Positions 22,380 through 34,754 are shown, numbered from the stretch's first letter. The stretch: 58,309 nucleotides of DNA from Reticulitermes lucifugus (GCA_026260175.1 JAKCWW010002367.1:1-58309); one strand, 5' to 3'. Program-made: numbers and translations. Notes: generated by a model from the letters alone, not told the origin.

Positions 22380-25300
22380 TAGAAGTTTTAGAGAAAATAG
22401 AAACACTTATTATACTCCCAATACACGTTTCGCCGTGAGTTTCTTTCCAAGATAATTAAGCAACATGGATCGAGGGCACTAGATTTGTTACACAGAACTG
22501 ATGTGCGTACATTTCGCAACCTATCTGTGTTTGGTACGAGAAAAACTTCCAAAGAATACGAGGTCTCACATTTTATAGGAGACAAGAGGTAATTTCTTAA
22601 TCTGAAGCTTATATAAGTGTTCACAGTAGCCTGACTGCTACAGACGAATGAACAGGCTTTAAAGCAGACTGACAGAGACAACGAAGAAAAAAGGGAGAAT
22701 GTGAAAAGTAAAATTTCGACCATAAAAATCACCTATCCATTACTAATCCTTATATCATGAGGGCTGCCTTCGCGCCTAGAATCAACCAACCTCCGTGACA
22801 TCATTCCAGTCATCTAAAACCCCTTCTTTCAATAACATTTTAAAAATAATAAATAATCTGACATAGAGAATGCAACTGACTCCAAATCTAAAAGGCCACC
22901 TTCAAATTCCAAGCGCCAGTGGCGTGACATGCAGCAAGCTCCATACTGACAATTCTGAGTAATCTGTGAACCTCACAGTTATCTATCACTTTCTGTTCGG
23001 TGCATGTGAAATCACACATTTTTGGATCTGGAGGGGGGTGGACCTGAAACAATTACGCAGAAAATATTGGGCGACACAGCACAAAATTTAGTCGCCAGGG
23101 TGACCAGGCGTCCGGGCCTTGTAAACCCTTGCTCCAAACGCCAAAGGTAAAACGTAAAAGGTAAAAGTGTCCCAGTACACACCAAAAACTCATACAGGGC
23201 GAGTGAAGGTACAGATCCACTTCCGAAACTGACGCTGATCGTCGTTAGAGGTTTTTGTCTTGATAAGATTCAGAAGCAATTCTTCTGTCTGCTAAGCCAG
23301 TCACGGCCCTCAAATTATGACGTCATTATTTACGTTTCAGACTAACACACTGCCTCCGTCTTCATTACAGAAAATGACAATATACTCCTCAGAAACTCGG
23401 TAACCACGCACCAGATCACAGTGTTACAAGCCAGAAAACCATAATAATATTATGACCCTCATTCAAAATTCTTTCCTAAATGTGAAACACCATGTTTCAC
23501 GCCCCTACAAACCTAGTTAAATTATCAGTTTCCAGGTTTTCACAGCAGTGCAGCTGAGAATTCCGTTCTTCCGGGATACAATAATGCTGCGTCATATCCC
23601 ACGAAAATAGAATCCTAAGTTAAAATCCAGTTCTGAATATCTTAGCCTTAATGGAATTTAGACAGGAGACGTAAAGTTAAACTGAAGTTAATGGTAGTAT
23701 CGCCGAATTTATTCTGCTCTTAATTTCTCCTAAATGTATAACAATTTTTATGTGCACTTTTATCAGAGCTGGCTTAAGGGGCGATCCAGATAGGCGGTCG
23801 ACCTGGGCGCCAAGCTAAAGAGATGCCCAAACGACTTCGATATTTCGTAAAAATTGTCATTACTTCAATCTTTGGTATAGGCGACGCAAGATGTGAGTAC
23901 AGAGAGAGATGTGTTTTTTTCCGTGTCCGTTCCTGACATTTTACACGCTGGTCTACCGTACTTTAAACAACAGCATTTGAATGCCGAGTTTGTGAAGCAC
24001 TGCGAAATCATTCGTTACTGCATGACAGCGAATACCGCGACTGTTTGCGATTAGCTGTAGCCTTTCAGCTGTTCATCTAATGACACTTCTCAAGTACAGT
24101 TGTTAAGAAAACTCATGTTTCGAGTTTTTAAAGTAAATAAAATCGAACAGATATTACTAATCTGTATATAAAACACCGTATGTAGCGGTCTCTTACTCCA
24201 AATGTAGGTCGTTTCTGAAAACATGCGTAACTTAAGTTGGATATCTTTCTCTTTAGATTTCTTGCAACTGTCGACGGAGGAAGGCTACTTGAAAGCATGA
24301 TGGTTTCGCACCGGCTACGGTGAGTGCGAGTCTTCGTGCCTTTGACTCAGTCCCTCCAAGCAAATGCAAGATTGGTCTGTTATCAGTGATAACAGTCCAA
24401 CCTGGCATTTGTTGGATTACTACGTCCGTTCCCATTATCCCTCGTAGTCATCCGTTTTATATGTTGTGTGATCAAATATTTTCCGGACTGAATTTGTCCC
24501 CTTCAAAGTATTCTCCTTGAGACTTCATATTGCGAGCCCGAGATCATGCCACAGTTTGAAGCATTTCGCGAAACGCATTGTTTGAAACTCGGCAAACGCG
24601 TCACGCGATTTTCCTCCAATCATGGTGACATCATTAGGTCTCGTTCGCTAAAGAGACACCAAACGCTAAATGTAATGAGCAGAGACAGTGTGGAGCCGTT
24701 TGTTTTGAGCCCGAAATTCATGCACAGACAAACAGACTGAGCAGGTGCGCTGTCATGATCGAAAAAGCAATCCCCCCGAATTCCGCTTTTCACGCAGTTT
24801 TCGCCAACCATTTTCCCGAAGACGCCGGAAAGTTGTCAATTCAGTTACGCAGATTTGCAGTTTGTCCGTGTGGAACACATTCAGATGCACAAGTCTGTGA
24901 ATGTAAAAAAAAAGAGGGGGGGAGACATTCTCTGCACATTTACGCGAACTTGTCCTTGCCTTTGGGGGTGGGGGAGATGGAGGGAAGATGATAACCCTCT
25001 TCCAGTGCAACTACTTCACAGACAGAGATTCCTATTTTCGAGGGCAAGTTCCTTCACGCGACCCACATTTTCATCTGTTTTGCTTGTGATGCATGCCCAC
25101 TGCTTCTGAACTTGGAAAACAACTTAAAACTTGTGGTCTTCCGATTATCTATCCTCCAAAAGCTACTTTCAAACATCTCAAAAGTTGCTGTAGCAGTACG
25201 TATTTCCCAGCTTTAAAGCAAAATTTGATTCAGAGACGCTGTTCTTTCAAGTCTGTTATCTTCTACATACGCCAAAATCGCAAACAGAACACATATGCAC

Positions 25301-25600
25301 TTAAAAAGACTTTACTCAACAACCACACGTGCAACATCCTTATTCCAAGCAGGAAATGACTTAGCAGGCTCTACTCTATCTACATCAAGCAGCATTAAGT
25401 TCGTGCTAGCAGCAATAGTGTCATCTCGTGGTCAGTCTGAAAACTATTTCATCGTACCACGTAGTCACCTAAAAGCAATGCCGTACGAAACGCCTTTAAG
25501 GTTTCACAAAGCGACTTCAAAAGGATGCATCCAATACATGTACTCCACTGATGTACACTCATTATGTTATCCTTCGCCTAAACTGTAGTTTCCCAGGAGA
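22380..25600. other. No supported gene
   Basis: SINE-like crumb at 23195-23260 (GTGAAGGTACAGATCCACTT). A 12-bp inverted repeat GTCTGTTATCA/TGATAACAG at about 24377-24397. ORFs of up to 97 codons have no recognisable motif. Confidence 0.5.
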
Positions 25601-26812
25601 CTTCCTTTCAAAGAGTTTCTCATATTTTGGGAATACTCCTTCCTCCCTTTCCTCACAAGCCTTGTGCCATCCAAACCACATTAATTCAATTACGCTAACA
25701 ATATGACATGACAATATAAGTGATGAGCTTCCTCATTAATAACTATGGTTCTTTCCCAGTTTCCCAGGCTATTAGTTTATACTACACAGAGTGTTGTGAC
25801 AGTTTTAGAAAAGGGATAGAATCTTAAATGTTCTTATGCCTCAATCACAGATCATACATATTTCCCAATTTTAATTAATCAGCTCACACACCATAAAGAT
25901 TGTGCATTCTCCAGATTTAGACCCATTAATATCATCCATGATCTCAGTATACATTTCAATGTTTCATTTCTTCAATTAGTTGTATTCCACAAGATATGCA
26001 TGGGTGCAAACTCTATGCTGATAAAGCCTAAAACCTGTGAGGTGTTGAGATACTACGAGTATACCAATATCCTTCCAACATCAGTCCCAATGCTAGACCT
26101 CAACATACCGAACTGAGGTTGGCTCCTTAAATGCAGGAGAGAAAGAAATACTAAGACAACAGCTGCCATGAATAGTGACTTTCCCTACTTCACTGTCTTA
26201 TCTGGTATGTTGTCCCTCAGTTTTGTTGAAGTGGTCTAGCAGCAGCACTCCTGCTTCATGTGTGGGAGGTCTCAGGTTTAATAGTGGCCCAGACTCTAGC
26301 TAACCTGCTTGAAATTTTTGTAACTTTCCTCAGTCTCTCAATATAATCCAGATAATTTCCAATTCATTATCCACAATGCGACATACCACTCAACATGATG
26401 TACATATACAGCTGAAAAATTGTTTAAATAAACCAAAAGTTAGTCAATAGTGCAACATCAGAAACTTCCACACACATGCATATACAACACTTAATATATA
26501 GTAAATTATTTCAGAAAATGTCAGAATTGGAAGATTCCTTTTTATTAGGTGGGCATAATTCATTGTACTTAAGCATCAACTGTCAACTTCAAATTGGGTC
26601 TTGTTGAGGTAATCCAGTGAGTAACAGATAAATATCCTGAAATTGGAGACTCTTATATGAGGCACTGTTTTTAAACACTAACATTCATGGCCACACACAC
26701 ACACAGACCGCTAGTCATGATTCTCATTTCGGCCCTGCGAATTTTTACTTACTGCTACATTGCTAGTAATGCGAATTATTTTAAACTTCAACAGTAACCC
26801 ACATAGCATCTA
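25600..26812. other. CpG-poor stretch, no supported gene
   Basis: CpG falls from about 25.6 kb (one CG in 25801-26100). Holds the SINE-like head at 26225 and a short CA run at 26694. Could be the 3' part of a transcribed unit; no exon identified. Confidence 0.5.
26225..26300 (+). repeat. SINE-like tRNA head fragment
   Basis: GGTCTAGCAGCAGCACTCCT and GGGAGGTCTCAGGTTTAATA look like A and B boxes. Reversed relatives are at 38290-38390 and 52500-52620 (ACCACGCACCTCC, CCTCCCAAATATGAAGCAGG). Confidence 0.45.
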
Positions 26813-27463
26813 CTACCTAGTCATTCTACTGCTATCAAACTTCAATCTTGAGAAGGAAATTACATGTGGCCTGAAGTTTGCATGTCCACAGTGTAGTGTT
26901 ATGACATGATTTATACGGTTTTGTTGCCATAGGCTCAAATGTATACAGTAAATTGTAGTTTTATGACACAATTTATACTGTTTTAATTTGACACATTTCC
27001 ATGGAGGTAAGGACACAAACCAATTCCTACATGGCAAACTACACAGTACATCCGCTTTCTGGCTGTAATTAGTGGTTACTAAGACAGTTTTTTCTAACAA
27101 ATATCCCACCGACTTTGCAACCTCGTACGAAATCCTACCTGTAACTGATAAAAATCCACTATGTAAATAAATCACCCAAGTTTCAACATGCCCGGGAGAT
27201 TTGAAGTTAACCTGCTTTAAATATCCGACTCGTGGCACAATTACCAGTTTTATAAATTGGCCGTTAATTACATCTGCTTTATAATAAAAGCATTGGAAGT
27301 AACAACAAACACGTTTCGGTGACCCTAGGAACAGCGAACACATAAATTGTATATGCATATGCAGGTAGCACGCACCAGACGCCGTTTCAAAATACACTAA
27401 AACACAAGTGGGACACCATTCAGATGGTAAGGTGTCATTCATATAAACACTGGACACATTCAT
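26813..27463 (-). CDS. Unrecognised 216-codon ORF (doubtful)
   Basis: This is the longest uninterrupted ORF in the window. It starts at an ATG beside the CpG-rich patch and ends at TAG. The product is cysteine- and aromatic-rich, with no signal peptide, clear domain or motif I recognise. Codon usage looks unremarkable. It could be chance in a T-rich frame or the first exon of a leftward gene sharing the 27.5-kb promoter-like region. Its position is the main reason for listing it. Confidence 0.2.
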   Translation of the reverse strand: MNVSSVYMNDTLPSEWCPTCVLVYFETASGACYLHMHIQFMCSLFLGSPKRVCCYFQCFYYKADVINGQFIKLVIVPRVGYLKQVNFKSPGHVETWVIYLHSGFLSVTGRISYEVAKSVGYLLEKTVLVTTNYSQKADVLCSLPCRNWFVSLPPWKCVKLKQYKLCHKTTIYCIHLSLWQQNRINHVITLHCGHANFRPHVISFSRLKFDSSRMTR

Positions 27464-27960
27464 TACAATCGCATACCTAATGATGAACCAGCATATTCAG
27501 GAAGAAGAAAGTTGAATTATATCCATCTTTGCACCACCACATTAACGCACACTCCCAACAAAATGATACGCAACACATTTGTACCGACAAACCACTGCGA
27601 GCTCCAACAACACAAATCGAGGAACGAGGAATAGAACCAAGCGTGACTGGTGATGCAAATCACGGCAGCACCATCTACCGGTTGTGGCAGAAATTACATG
27701 TATATGCCTCTGTGATCTATAATGCGAATTCTCGTCATCGGTGACCGCGTGTGGCAGAAGGCAGAACGTTGAATGAGTAGTTGGAGTACTGGCATTAGCT
27801 ATATTAGTATTTTACCCCTAATTTTGTTTTGCCTTTGTCAAAGTGGTCTAAAATTCTCCCCGATCCCCTCGGACATACTGTCGTACGGAATAAATACGAC
27901 GTTACCAGGCGTCACTGGTTTATATAGTTACAAAATTAAAATGTTCAGTATTAACAGGAC
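27200..27960. promoter_or_regulatory. CpG-rich patch, possible promoter
   Basis: Hand count: 15 CG dinucleotides in 27541-27840, against 1 in 25801-26100 and 3 in 28081-28380. Unmethylated promoters retain CpG inside methylated domains of insect genomes. The patch separates a leftward 216-codon ORF from a rightward signal-peptide ORF, so a divergent promoter is possible. Confidence 0.4.
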
Positions 27961-27969
27961 TCCTAAATG
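27773..27969 (+). CDS. Possible first coding exon with signal peptide, product unknown
   Basis: An ATG opens MSSWSTGISYISILPLILFC with a following LCQSG, a typical secretory signal shape. Then come KFSPIPSDILSYGINTTLPG and VTGLYSYKIKMFSINRTP. Two N-glycosylation sequons (NTT, NRT) fit a secreted or membrane ectodomain. A possible donor AAATG|GTAGTG lies at 27969/27970; unspliced, the frame stops at 27971-27973. The ORF sits at the right end of a CpG-rich patch at the edge of CpG-poor DNA, the usual arrangement of an insect promoter and first exon. I do not recognise the family and found no convincing second exon. The ATG context is weak. Confidence 0.35.
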
Positions 27970-28679
27970 GTAGTGTTGTGGGGCAGAGATATACAATTCT
28001 AACTGAATACAAGCTGAAATATAATTTTAATTAAACCAAGTACCTGTAGATGAGACTATGAGCACTTGTTCCATACAAGAAGCTCTGGCTGGAATGTACC
28101 TATTGCCACATATTCAAATCTTTTATTTTACAATCGATAAGATGATCTACAGATGGAGAACTGAAAACTGAGCCTCTGCTACACGAACAAGCAGTGATAA
28201 TCACTTTACATGTCATAGCTTCAATAGCAGGCTGAGTGAAGTGAAATAACCAAATGGCAGATCTAGAACATGATTCTGTACATAATGAATGTTTAGAATG
28301 AGATTCAAATGCTGATAATGGCAGCCTTGGTTATGTGTGTGCTCTCACGCCTTCCATCAAATGTCAGACTGTAATGCCTGCCACAACTGTTTAATTTTTG
28401 CACGGGGAGGGGGTGTCTGAAACTGGCTGAACTGCCCTAGGGTTGGAGAGTCAAGTCTTATTGGATGTTACACCATATCAATTAGTAAAGAGTTTCCAGC
28501 ATTTTGAAGGACTTTAACCCTTTCTATTCAGCATCAAGCAACCTGACCTGAAGATCAAGGCATGGAATAACATCTCTGAATACTTATTTTCTTCGAACAG
28601 CATTGTTGTGAAAACCTCAAATCTGGCATAATGTGAGGGTTCTCATGGCATTTATAAAGTTATGCCCTTAATAAAACTG

Positions 28680-29480
28680 GACACTGCCACATGCTAATGT
28701 ATCATTTGTGTATGGGGTTCATCTTCATCAATGAGAAATGTTTTCATAATTCAAGAGAGCAATTAGGATTATGCTGAGGCTGGGTCCAAAGGAGTTCTTG
28801 TAGAGTTTCAAAAAATTGGATATATTTAGTTCCTTGTTTATATATCTGTGTTTTGATGTTATTTGTTGTTAAAAATCCTAAAATCTATCAAACCAACACC
28901 TCAGTTCATGTCAGGAATACTAGGCAACAAAATAAACTGCACGTACCTTCTGTGAGATCTTCTACAATACAGAGGTGTATATTATTCATCTGTTAAAATA
29001 TTTAATCACCTTCCACAAAATATTTCAAAACTTCANNNNNNNNNNNNNNTTTTTAAGACTATGTTAAGGAATTATCTTGTTAAGAATGCTTTTTATTCTA
29101 TTGACGAATTTCTTTCTAAAGATTGTAATAGTTAACCAGCAACAAATAATTTTTCAACTGCTGTTGCACTCCTTTTGCAGTTCATTATTATTAGCAACAT
29201 AAATGTGTATTCTGTGTATGTCCTATATTCTACTTAATTTTTAAATGTTGACTTATTATTTATTGTAATCCATATATTTACTTTGTCTTAGTGAGTAAGT
29301 ATGAATTCTCTTGTTATTTACTGTGTTTTACTAATTTTATGTAATTTTGTATCTCATTTGTATCTCAGTGTTTTGACTTGGATTGCATATTGCAATCTAC
29401 TCTGTTCTTGATGAATTCCATATCCAATCCTACTTGCGTGGATATTGGATCGGTGAATGTATGTGTATATGTATGTATGT
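28680..29480 (+). mobile_element. 3' end of a Jockey/BS-like LINE
   Basis: Reverse-transcriptase C-terminus in pieces: WGSSSSMRNVFIIQ, WIYLVPCLYICVLMLFVVKN, PKIYQTNTSVHVRNTRQQNK, LHVPSVRSSTIQ, RGVYYSSVKIFNHLPQNISK, then after a 14-N gap FKTMLRNYLVKNAFYSIDEF, LSKDCNS*. The 3' UTR ends in a hairpin (ATCCAAT ... ATTGGAT, about 29420-29450) and a TATG-rich tail. At least two frameshifts. Confidence 0.78.
29036..29049. other. Assembly gap (14 N)
   Basis: A run of 14 N interrupts the LINE reverse-transcriptase tail. Isolated N also occur at 17760 (in a poly-C run) and 47530 (in the mariner palindrome). Confidence 1.
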
Positions 29481-29559
29481 CACAAAACTGAACACTACAT
29501 ATCCTTAGTGGTTTATTCAGTGCCATAATGAGGTTCTCACAATGGTGTTACTGAAGATT

Positions 29560-29690
29560 CAAGTCTTCTAGGATTGTAGTGGCTTCATCCTCGGGGTCAC
29601 CCCATCTAAGACAGACCCTGAAGATGAAGGCATTATGATTCTTTGAAATATCTGGAACTATCTACCCAAAAACATGGTGTAACATCCGAA
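29560..29690 (+). repeat. Dispersed repeat with CTGAAGA block
   Basis: GGCTTCATCCTCGGGGTCAC and GACCCTGAAGATGAAGG are partly complementary, followed by TTTGAAATAT. It looks like a decayed member of the same repeat class. Confidence 0.4.
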
Positions 29691-31254
29691 AAGACTGGAA
29701 AGTTTAATTCAGCATGGATGACCAGTCCACATAAACCCCTTTCTTTGGCTACAATAACCGTTTTGTTCCCTTAAGGTGTTTGCCAATCTTCAGTCCCTCA
29801 AGCCTGAAACAGCCAATTTGCTGAATCTGACAATAAGTACTTCTGGCATTCAATTTTCAATTTCAATTGTGCATTGTACAATCACTTTCTTTCAATAGGA
29901 AAGTACATCATGATACTGACAGAGTAGCCACACAATTATTTATCCTGTAGACAATTTTTGTACTTCACTTTATCATCATACTGTCGGTACTAGGCCCTGT
30001 GGTTGCTGTAGTCTCACGCTATCATCTCTTTAGTGGTCTTCCTACCCTTCTCCTTTCCATATGCCTGCATGCTGAGATGTGTTCTGTCATTCTCATTGTC
30101 CACTCCTATTGTGCAAGGATCTGGGTAAAATGTGTTCATGGTATAACCATTCCATCCACAGGCTAGAACAAGTGACCTCAAATAATCTTGCTGTTCTTGG
30201 CCTCTTGGCCACCAATCACTTAATAGGACATCTTGCTCCTAATTTACACACTACATATGAATTTAATATTGTCTCGTACAAATTTTGCCAAATACAAGCC
30301 TTAATGATCCAGTAACCATGATAACTCCAATCCGTCCTCTCACTTGCCTGAACAGCTGTTATGACATGATGCTGAGCACTCCGTACAACCAACATGGGGC
30401 AAATCACAGGGTCAACACATCTATTGCCAATGCCCGCCTCCAGACACTTTCCTGAGCTACTCTCAAGTTACTTGCCTGATATTCTGCTACAGAAATAGTG
30501 GAGCACTGCAGCTCATAATGCAAGAGAGATAAAACTACAACTACCAAACAAAAGATAGGTACATTTCCAGTACACTAACCTACTGGTACTCAGTAAACTG
30601 AGAGAAGTGAATGGGAGTATGCAGATCATTAAAGGAGTTTCTGTACCCTCTCTGGTTGTTTCATAACTTTGATCCCTGATGTACCTAAAGAAATTGAATA
30701 CTTTTTCTTGGCATGTAAACACCAATCTTCTACTTAATGATTACTGAAACAGAAAGAAAAGCAATGAATAACAAAAATATATGCATTACTCATGGTTGTG
30801 TTTCTTTTTGAAGACACTGCATAATAATGTTGAGGTAAACAGATCAAGGTTGAGATGGATAGAAGTAGCATACATGTGGGAAACCACACTCACTTGATTT
30901 TTGTTGGTGAGAGACTACATCGAGGATATCTACTTTGGATAATTCCTTACATTAAAAACTGGTCTGAAACAAATCAAATGTAAGTCCTAATGGAACAGAG
31001 TATGCTAAATATATAAATGACATCATATTATGAATATACAAACAAAACCTTGTTTCCCAAAGTAGCAAATTTTGACAAACTGAAGAATACTCATAATTGA
31101 CAGCTTATGAAAGATACTGCTTTGGTATGTACACACATCTGTAGTGCTTTAAAAATATGGCTGCCCATTCATCACAGGTGTGGTAATCAGTATCTTATAT
31201 CAATATTAGTGAAAATCCTATTGAAATTTCCAACATAAAATTGTGGTTACAAAG

Positions 31255-31345
31255 GTAATTACAGAAAGTCCCCGACTTACGTAAGTGGATCATTCCGCAA
31301 CCCTATGCATATGTCGATTTTAACGTAACTCGGAGCCATGTTTTA
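31255..31345. repeat. Possible transposon end
   Basis: AGTCCCCGACTTACGTAAGT and CATATGTCGATTTTAACGTA resemble ends of Tigger-type elements that carry repeated GACTTACG. No partner end was seen. Confidence 0.3.
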
Positions 31346-31639
31346 TTATATACCTTATACACAATAATAATAACTGATATAATAATTAATAATAATTTTA
31401 ATAACAATTAATAAAAACATAATAATAATTAATAATCAATACTGGAGTCACTGTCGTATTCAATTGAGGCAGAGGCAGGGGTGGGTATGGTGGTGGTTGG
31501 TGTGGTAATATTAAGAGAGAAATTTCTATACATGTGTAATAATCTTCTGCTTTTAGAAACAAAGTTCATTAAAAATATTACAATATTAAAACATAAAATT
31601 AAACAAATAAAAGGAATGAAACTCTTGTTTATTATTAAT

Positions 31640-31960
31640 ACAAAAACACACTGTAAGTTGCATCACAGGCCTCAAACTTGTTACTGACACTATTTAACAT
31701 TTTGGTGAAGCTCAGTTACTTAAACATCACTCTGAAGGAATTCAGATGCACTTGAATAAAATGTCTAGTCAACAACAAGTCTGATTAAACAGGATACACA
31801 ATTCTGTTTAATTACCAACATGAAATACCAATCGTCAGTTGCATCAGAGGCTCCCAACTTCTTACCATCACTATTTAATATTTCACTGAAGTATGCTTCC
31901 TGAATAAACACTTGTCAATTGTATCACAGGCTTTATTCTAATCAATATTTAACATTTTAG
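31640..31960. repeat. Diverged internal repeat, three copies
   Basis: GTTGCATCACAGGC...ACACTATTTAACATTTTGGTGAAG recurs near 31649, 31838 and 31918 with drift. It follows an AAT-rich stretch (31360-31440). No coding signal. Confidence 0.55.
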
Positions 31961-32504
31961 TAAACTTCACTTACTCAAATAACACTGCAAAAAAGAATCT
32001 GATAAAATGTTTTGTCAACTGTAGGTGGGCAATATATGCCGATGCATTGTATTGATCAAACTCTATTGTGACAATGGAAATAGGTTGCTGAGATGTCACT
32101 GCCTTATATCAATACAGCTCTAGTCTTAACAGGGCTGTGCCATAAGAAATGAGGCTGTATCATAACCATGGAAGCCAGTGGCTATGACTTTCCTGTGTTA
32201 CTTTCACACAAACTAAGGGTATTATATTGGTAGATGATACTAAATGTTATGTTCACATTTGTGAGCTCTCACTTTAAACTGTCACAAGAAATGTTTTAAT
32301 GATCACACATGGATTTTTCCATGTTTGCTATAAACCATTTCACATATTTGGTTAAGATATGTGTATACTGGTAAGTAAAATGGCTTTCTGGTCAAAGAGA
32401 GACATAAGTGCAAAATGCTGACATCTTTTCCTGACAGCTAGAAAGATTAGCACTGCAATACACGAAAAAACTTCAGATGAGGTAGGGTTATTCGGTCAGA
32501 GTAA

Positions 32505-32705
32505 CTGACCCCTCCCCCCCATCACACACACATACACGTGCGCGTGCACCCACGCATGCACACGCGCATGCGTGAGAGCGCACACACGCTATGGTAGTAG
32601 ATAAAAATGGATTACTTGTGATCTTTAAGCAGAATGACCTTACGAAGAAAAAATGTAATTTCAAGCAGTTTGATTATATATATACATATATATATATATA
32701 CACAC
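32505..32705. repeat. Poly-C, alternating purine-pyrimidine tract and (TA)n
   Basis: CCCCTCCCCCCC is followed by ACACACACATACACGTGCGC and a further GTGCACCC..CGCGCATGCGTG (to about 32590), then a TA microsatellite at 32676-32702. Confidence 0.9.
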
Positions 32706-33009
32706 CAGTTTGAATTGATATATATCTATATAAATTAAAGTTGGTAAACATGAAATTTTAAGTAACTTTATGGTCCACAAACTACAACATGATATGCAAC
32801 ATCAAAAATGGCTGCTCTCTGGATATCTTTAATTCTGCAGTAGTATATATGCACTTTACTGCATTTCTCATATGACGGCTATTACAACACTGTAGTTGCA
32901 GTACTTTTAAATATCATTTGTATTTCAACCAGCAGTGACATTTATAAATGACAAAATCATTTTTGATTTTCACAGCATTCTCACTAATCTCCTTTCACAA
33001 GTGCACTAT

Positions 33010-33225
33010 TATAATAAAGGTAAAGGTAAAGTACACCCTTGAACAGGCCAAGAAGGCCCAAAGGGGGAGCAGAGGTATAGCTCCACTCTTTCTTTAACCT
33101 CAGCGCTAGATGAGGGTGGGTGGTCAACGCCACGCCCCGGCCGCTTTACCCCCGGGAATGACCTGGTACCCATTGTACAGGAGGATGGGTAGGCCGCAGG
33201 GCCGGTCTGGATGGGCCATAATAAA
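33010..33225 (-). mobile_element. tRNA-derived SINE, family 1, 5'-truncated
   Basis: Body and tail match the copy at 22112 (GGTAAAGGTAAAG, GAGGTATAGCTCCACTCT, CTCAGCGCTAGATG, GGCCGCTTTACCCCCGG, GGCCGGTCTGGATGGG). The tRNA-like head is missing at the right end. It keeps many CpG sites although it lies in CpG-poor DNA, which suggests a recent insertion. Confidence 0.78.
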
Positions 33226-33799
33226 AAAACATGTGGAATATGTCAGTCAGCACTTATTATTTACCACTATCCATTCACTGATCTAAGTAAAAACAGCTAT
33301 GTTGTATCTTGGAACTCTTTTTCCATAGCCATCAACTGACTATGGTACTCATGGCAGTGGAATAAGTGGATACAGTGCACTGCCACCCTAAGCATGTTCA
33401 GAAACTGTGACTACATTCAGAACCCAAAGAATGTACAGCATTTATAATAGCAGTTACATTTAAAGATGAAATACCTTTGCCAAGCATGACCATAGGATGA
33501 CTTGCAATACTGTTTACCTAGTAATGTAATACAGGGGTCATTATTTTATCTGAAAAGTATGAATTGCAACTTCCTGTTGGCTTGTGTATCATATTAACAT
33601 AGCCCACTCAGCTTACTGCCCACATGCACAGTGGAGGAAGCAGGAAGTGCCAACAGTAGTTGTCAGATACAATAAAGATCCTGCATCTACCAATATAATG
33701 CAACAGGGTAATAATATAAACAAGTTTATTTTATGTAAAATTGTGTTATAAAATTGTGAAGCAAAATAAATGGATATGTAATATATACTGACCACCTAG

Positions 33800-34088
33800 T
33801 TAACCCCTTAACTCTTTTAAATGTAACATTTTACTGTAATTTACTGCATCAGAGTCTGTTTTTGCTATAGTATTTCGTATAGAGAAAGAAATCTGTTGGC
33901 TGCTGCACTCTAGAAGATCTGGAACTATATGAACAGTTTCTGCCTGCTTTGAATAGGCAGTGTTTGAAAAATTTTTATTTATACCCAGCATGCTCTGATT
34001 TTTCTACTGTAAACAATTTAAAGGGCCAGGAGCATTCAGACAGTGGGAAACAGTACTGCTGCCAAAACAGAAACCATTAAGGGGTTAA
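33800..34088. mobile_element. piggyBac-type MITE with TTAA borders
   Basis: The element starts TTAA-CCCCTTAA and ends TTAAGGGG-TTAA, so it has TTAA target duplications and inverted ends of at least 8 bp. Length is 289 bp including borders. No transposase is recognisable. It may lie in the SID-1-like 3' UTR or just beyond. Confidence 0.65.
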
Positions 34089-34596
34089 TATAAGTGGTGA
34101 ATGATTATTACATTATATTAAATAACGTTACTATGATGTACCTCATCTCTGACATAATTTTGTTAATGTTACTATGCTAGTTCAAGCAACCAGACAAACT
34201 GGTTCACCCACTCCGAGTGCGGTGAAGATGAAGTTACACTGTAGAAAACACTTCTAGTTGCTATCAGAGCTAAAATAATACAAATAAAATAAAAGAGATA
34301 TAAAATACACTCTGAATGCAAGCTGCAGTTAACAAGCACTCATAATAAACTTTCACACTCTTCAAGCTACTAAAGGCTTGGCATCTGTCAACAAATAACC
34401 TAAGAAACTCTTAGGCTAAACAATAATATTTTCATTACTTCTACTAAATGTCAAATACCAGAATTATAAAAATACCTGATGGCAGGCTTGGATTTTTGCT
34501 CTATAGCCAGTATTTACATTTTGTAATTGTTAACACTTTAAAACTGCCACACTGTCATTTAAATAGTGGCTGCTGGTAGCATTTTAAACTGCCAAG

Positions 34597-34735
34597 CTCT
34601 TATTCAAACAGCCAAGTAGTAATGACAGAAGTTGACCACCAGCCATGTTCTCATTCAAACAGCCACATTGTAACGACAGAAGTTGAGCAACAGTCATGCT
34701 CTCGTTCAAATAGACTGAAGTTCAGCACCAGGAAG
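34597..34735 (-). repeat. Tandem repeat in inferred SID-1-like 3' UTR
   Basis: About two and a half copies of a unit of roughly 52 bp (CTC.TTCAAACAGCC... GACAGAAGTTGA.CA.CAG.CATG) begin about 20 bp beyond the stop codon. They should be transcribed as part of the 3' UTR. Confidence 0.75.
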
Positions 34736-34754
34736 ACCACTCCACTGACTGAAT

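Larger units (their letters stand above)
29690..33010. other. No supported gene
   Basis: CpG-poor. Apart from the repeats listed at 31255, 31640 and 32505 nothing was recognised. If the 27773 ORF is a first exon, further exons may be here, but none could be supported. Confidence 0.45.

Noticed and set aside
24253-24435. Minus-strand ORF reading MGTDVVIQQMPGWTVITDNR
   Set aside because: Looks protein-like at first sight but I recognise no family, it is only 60 codons, and no flanking splice sites or further exons were found.
27641-27720. CTCF-like motif (CACCATCTACCGG)
   Set aside because: Similarity to insect CTCF core is partial and single; not enough to call.
30079-30725. ORFs of 60-78 codons as exons of the 27773 gene
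   Set aside because: No acceptor/donor pairs with consistent phase and no protein similarity.
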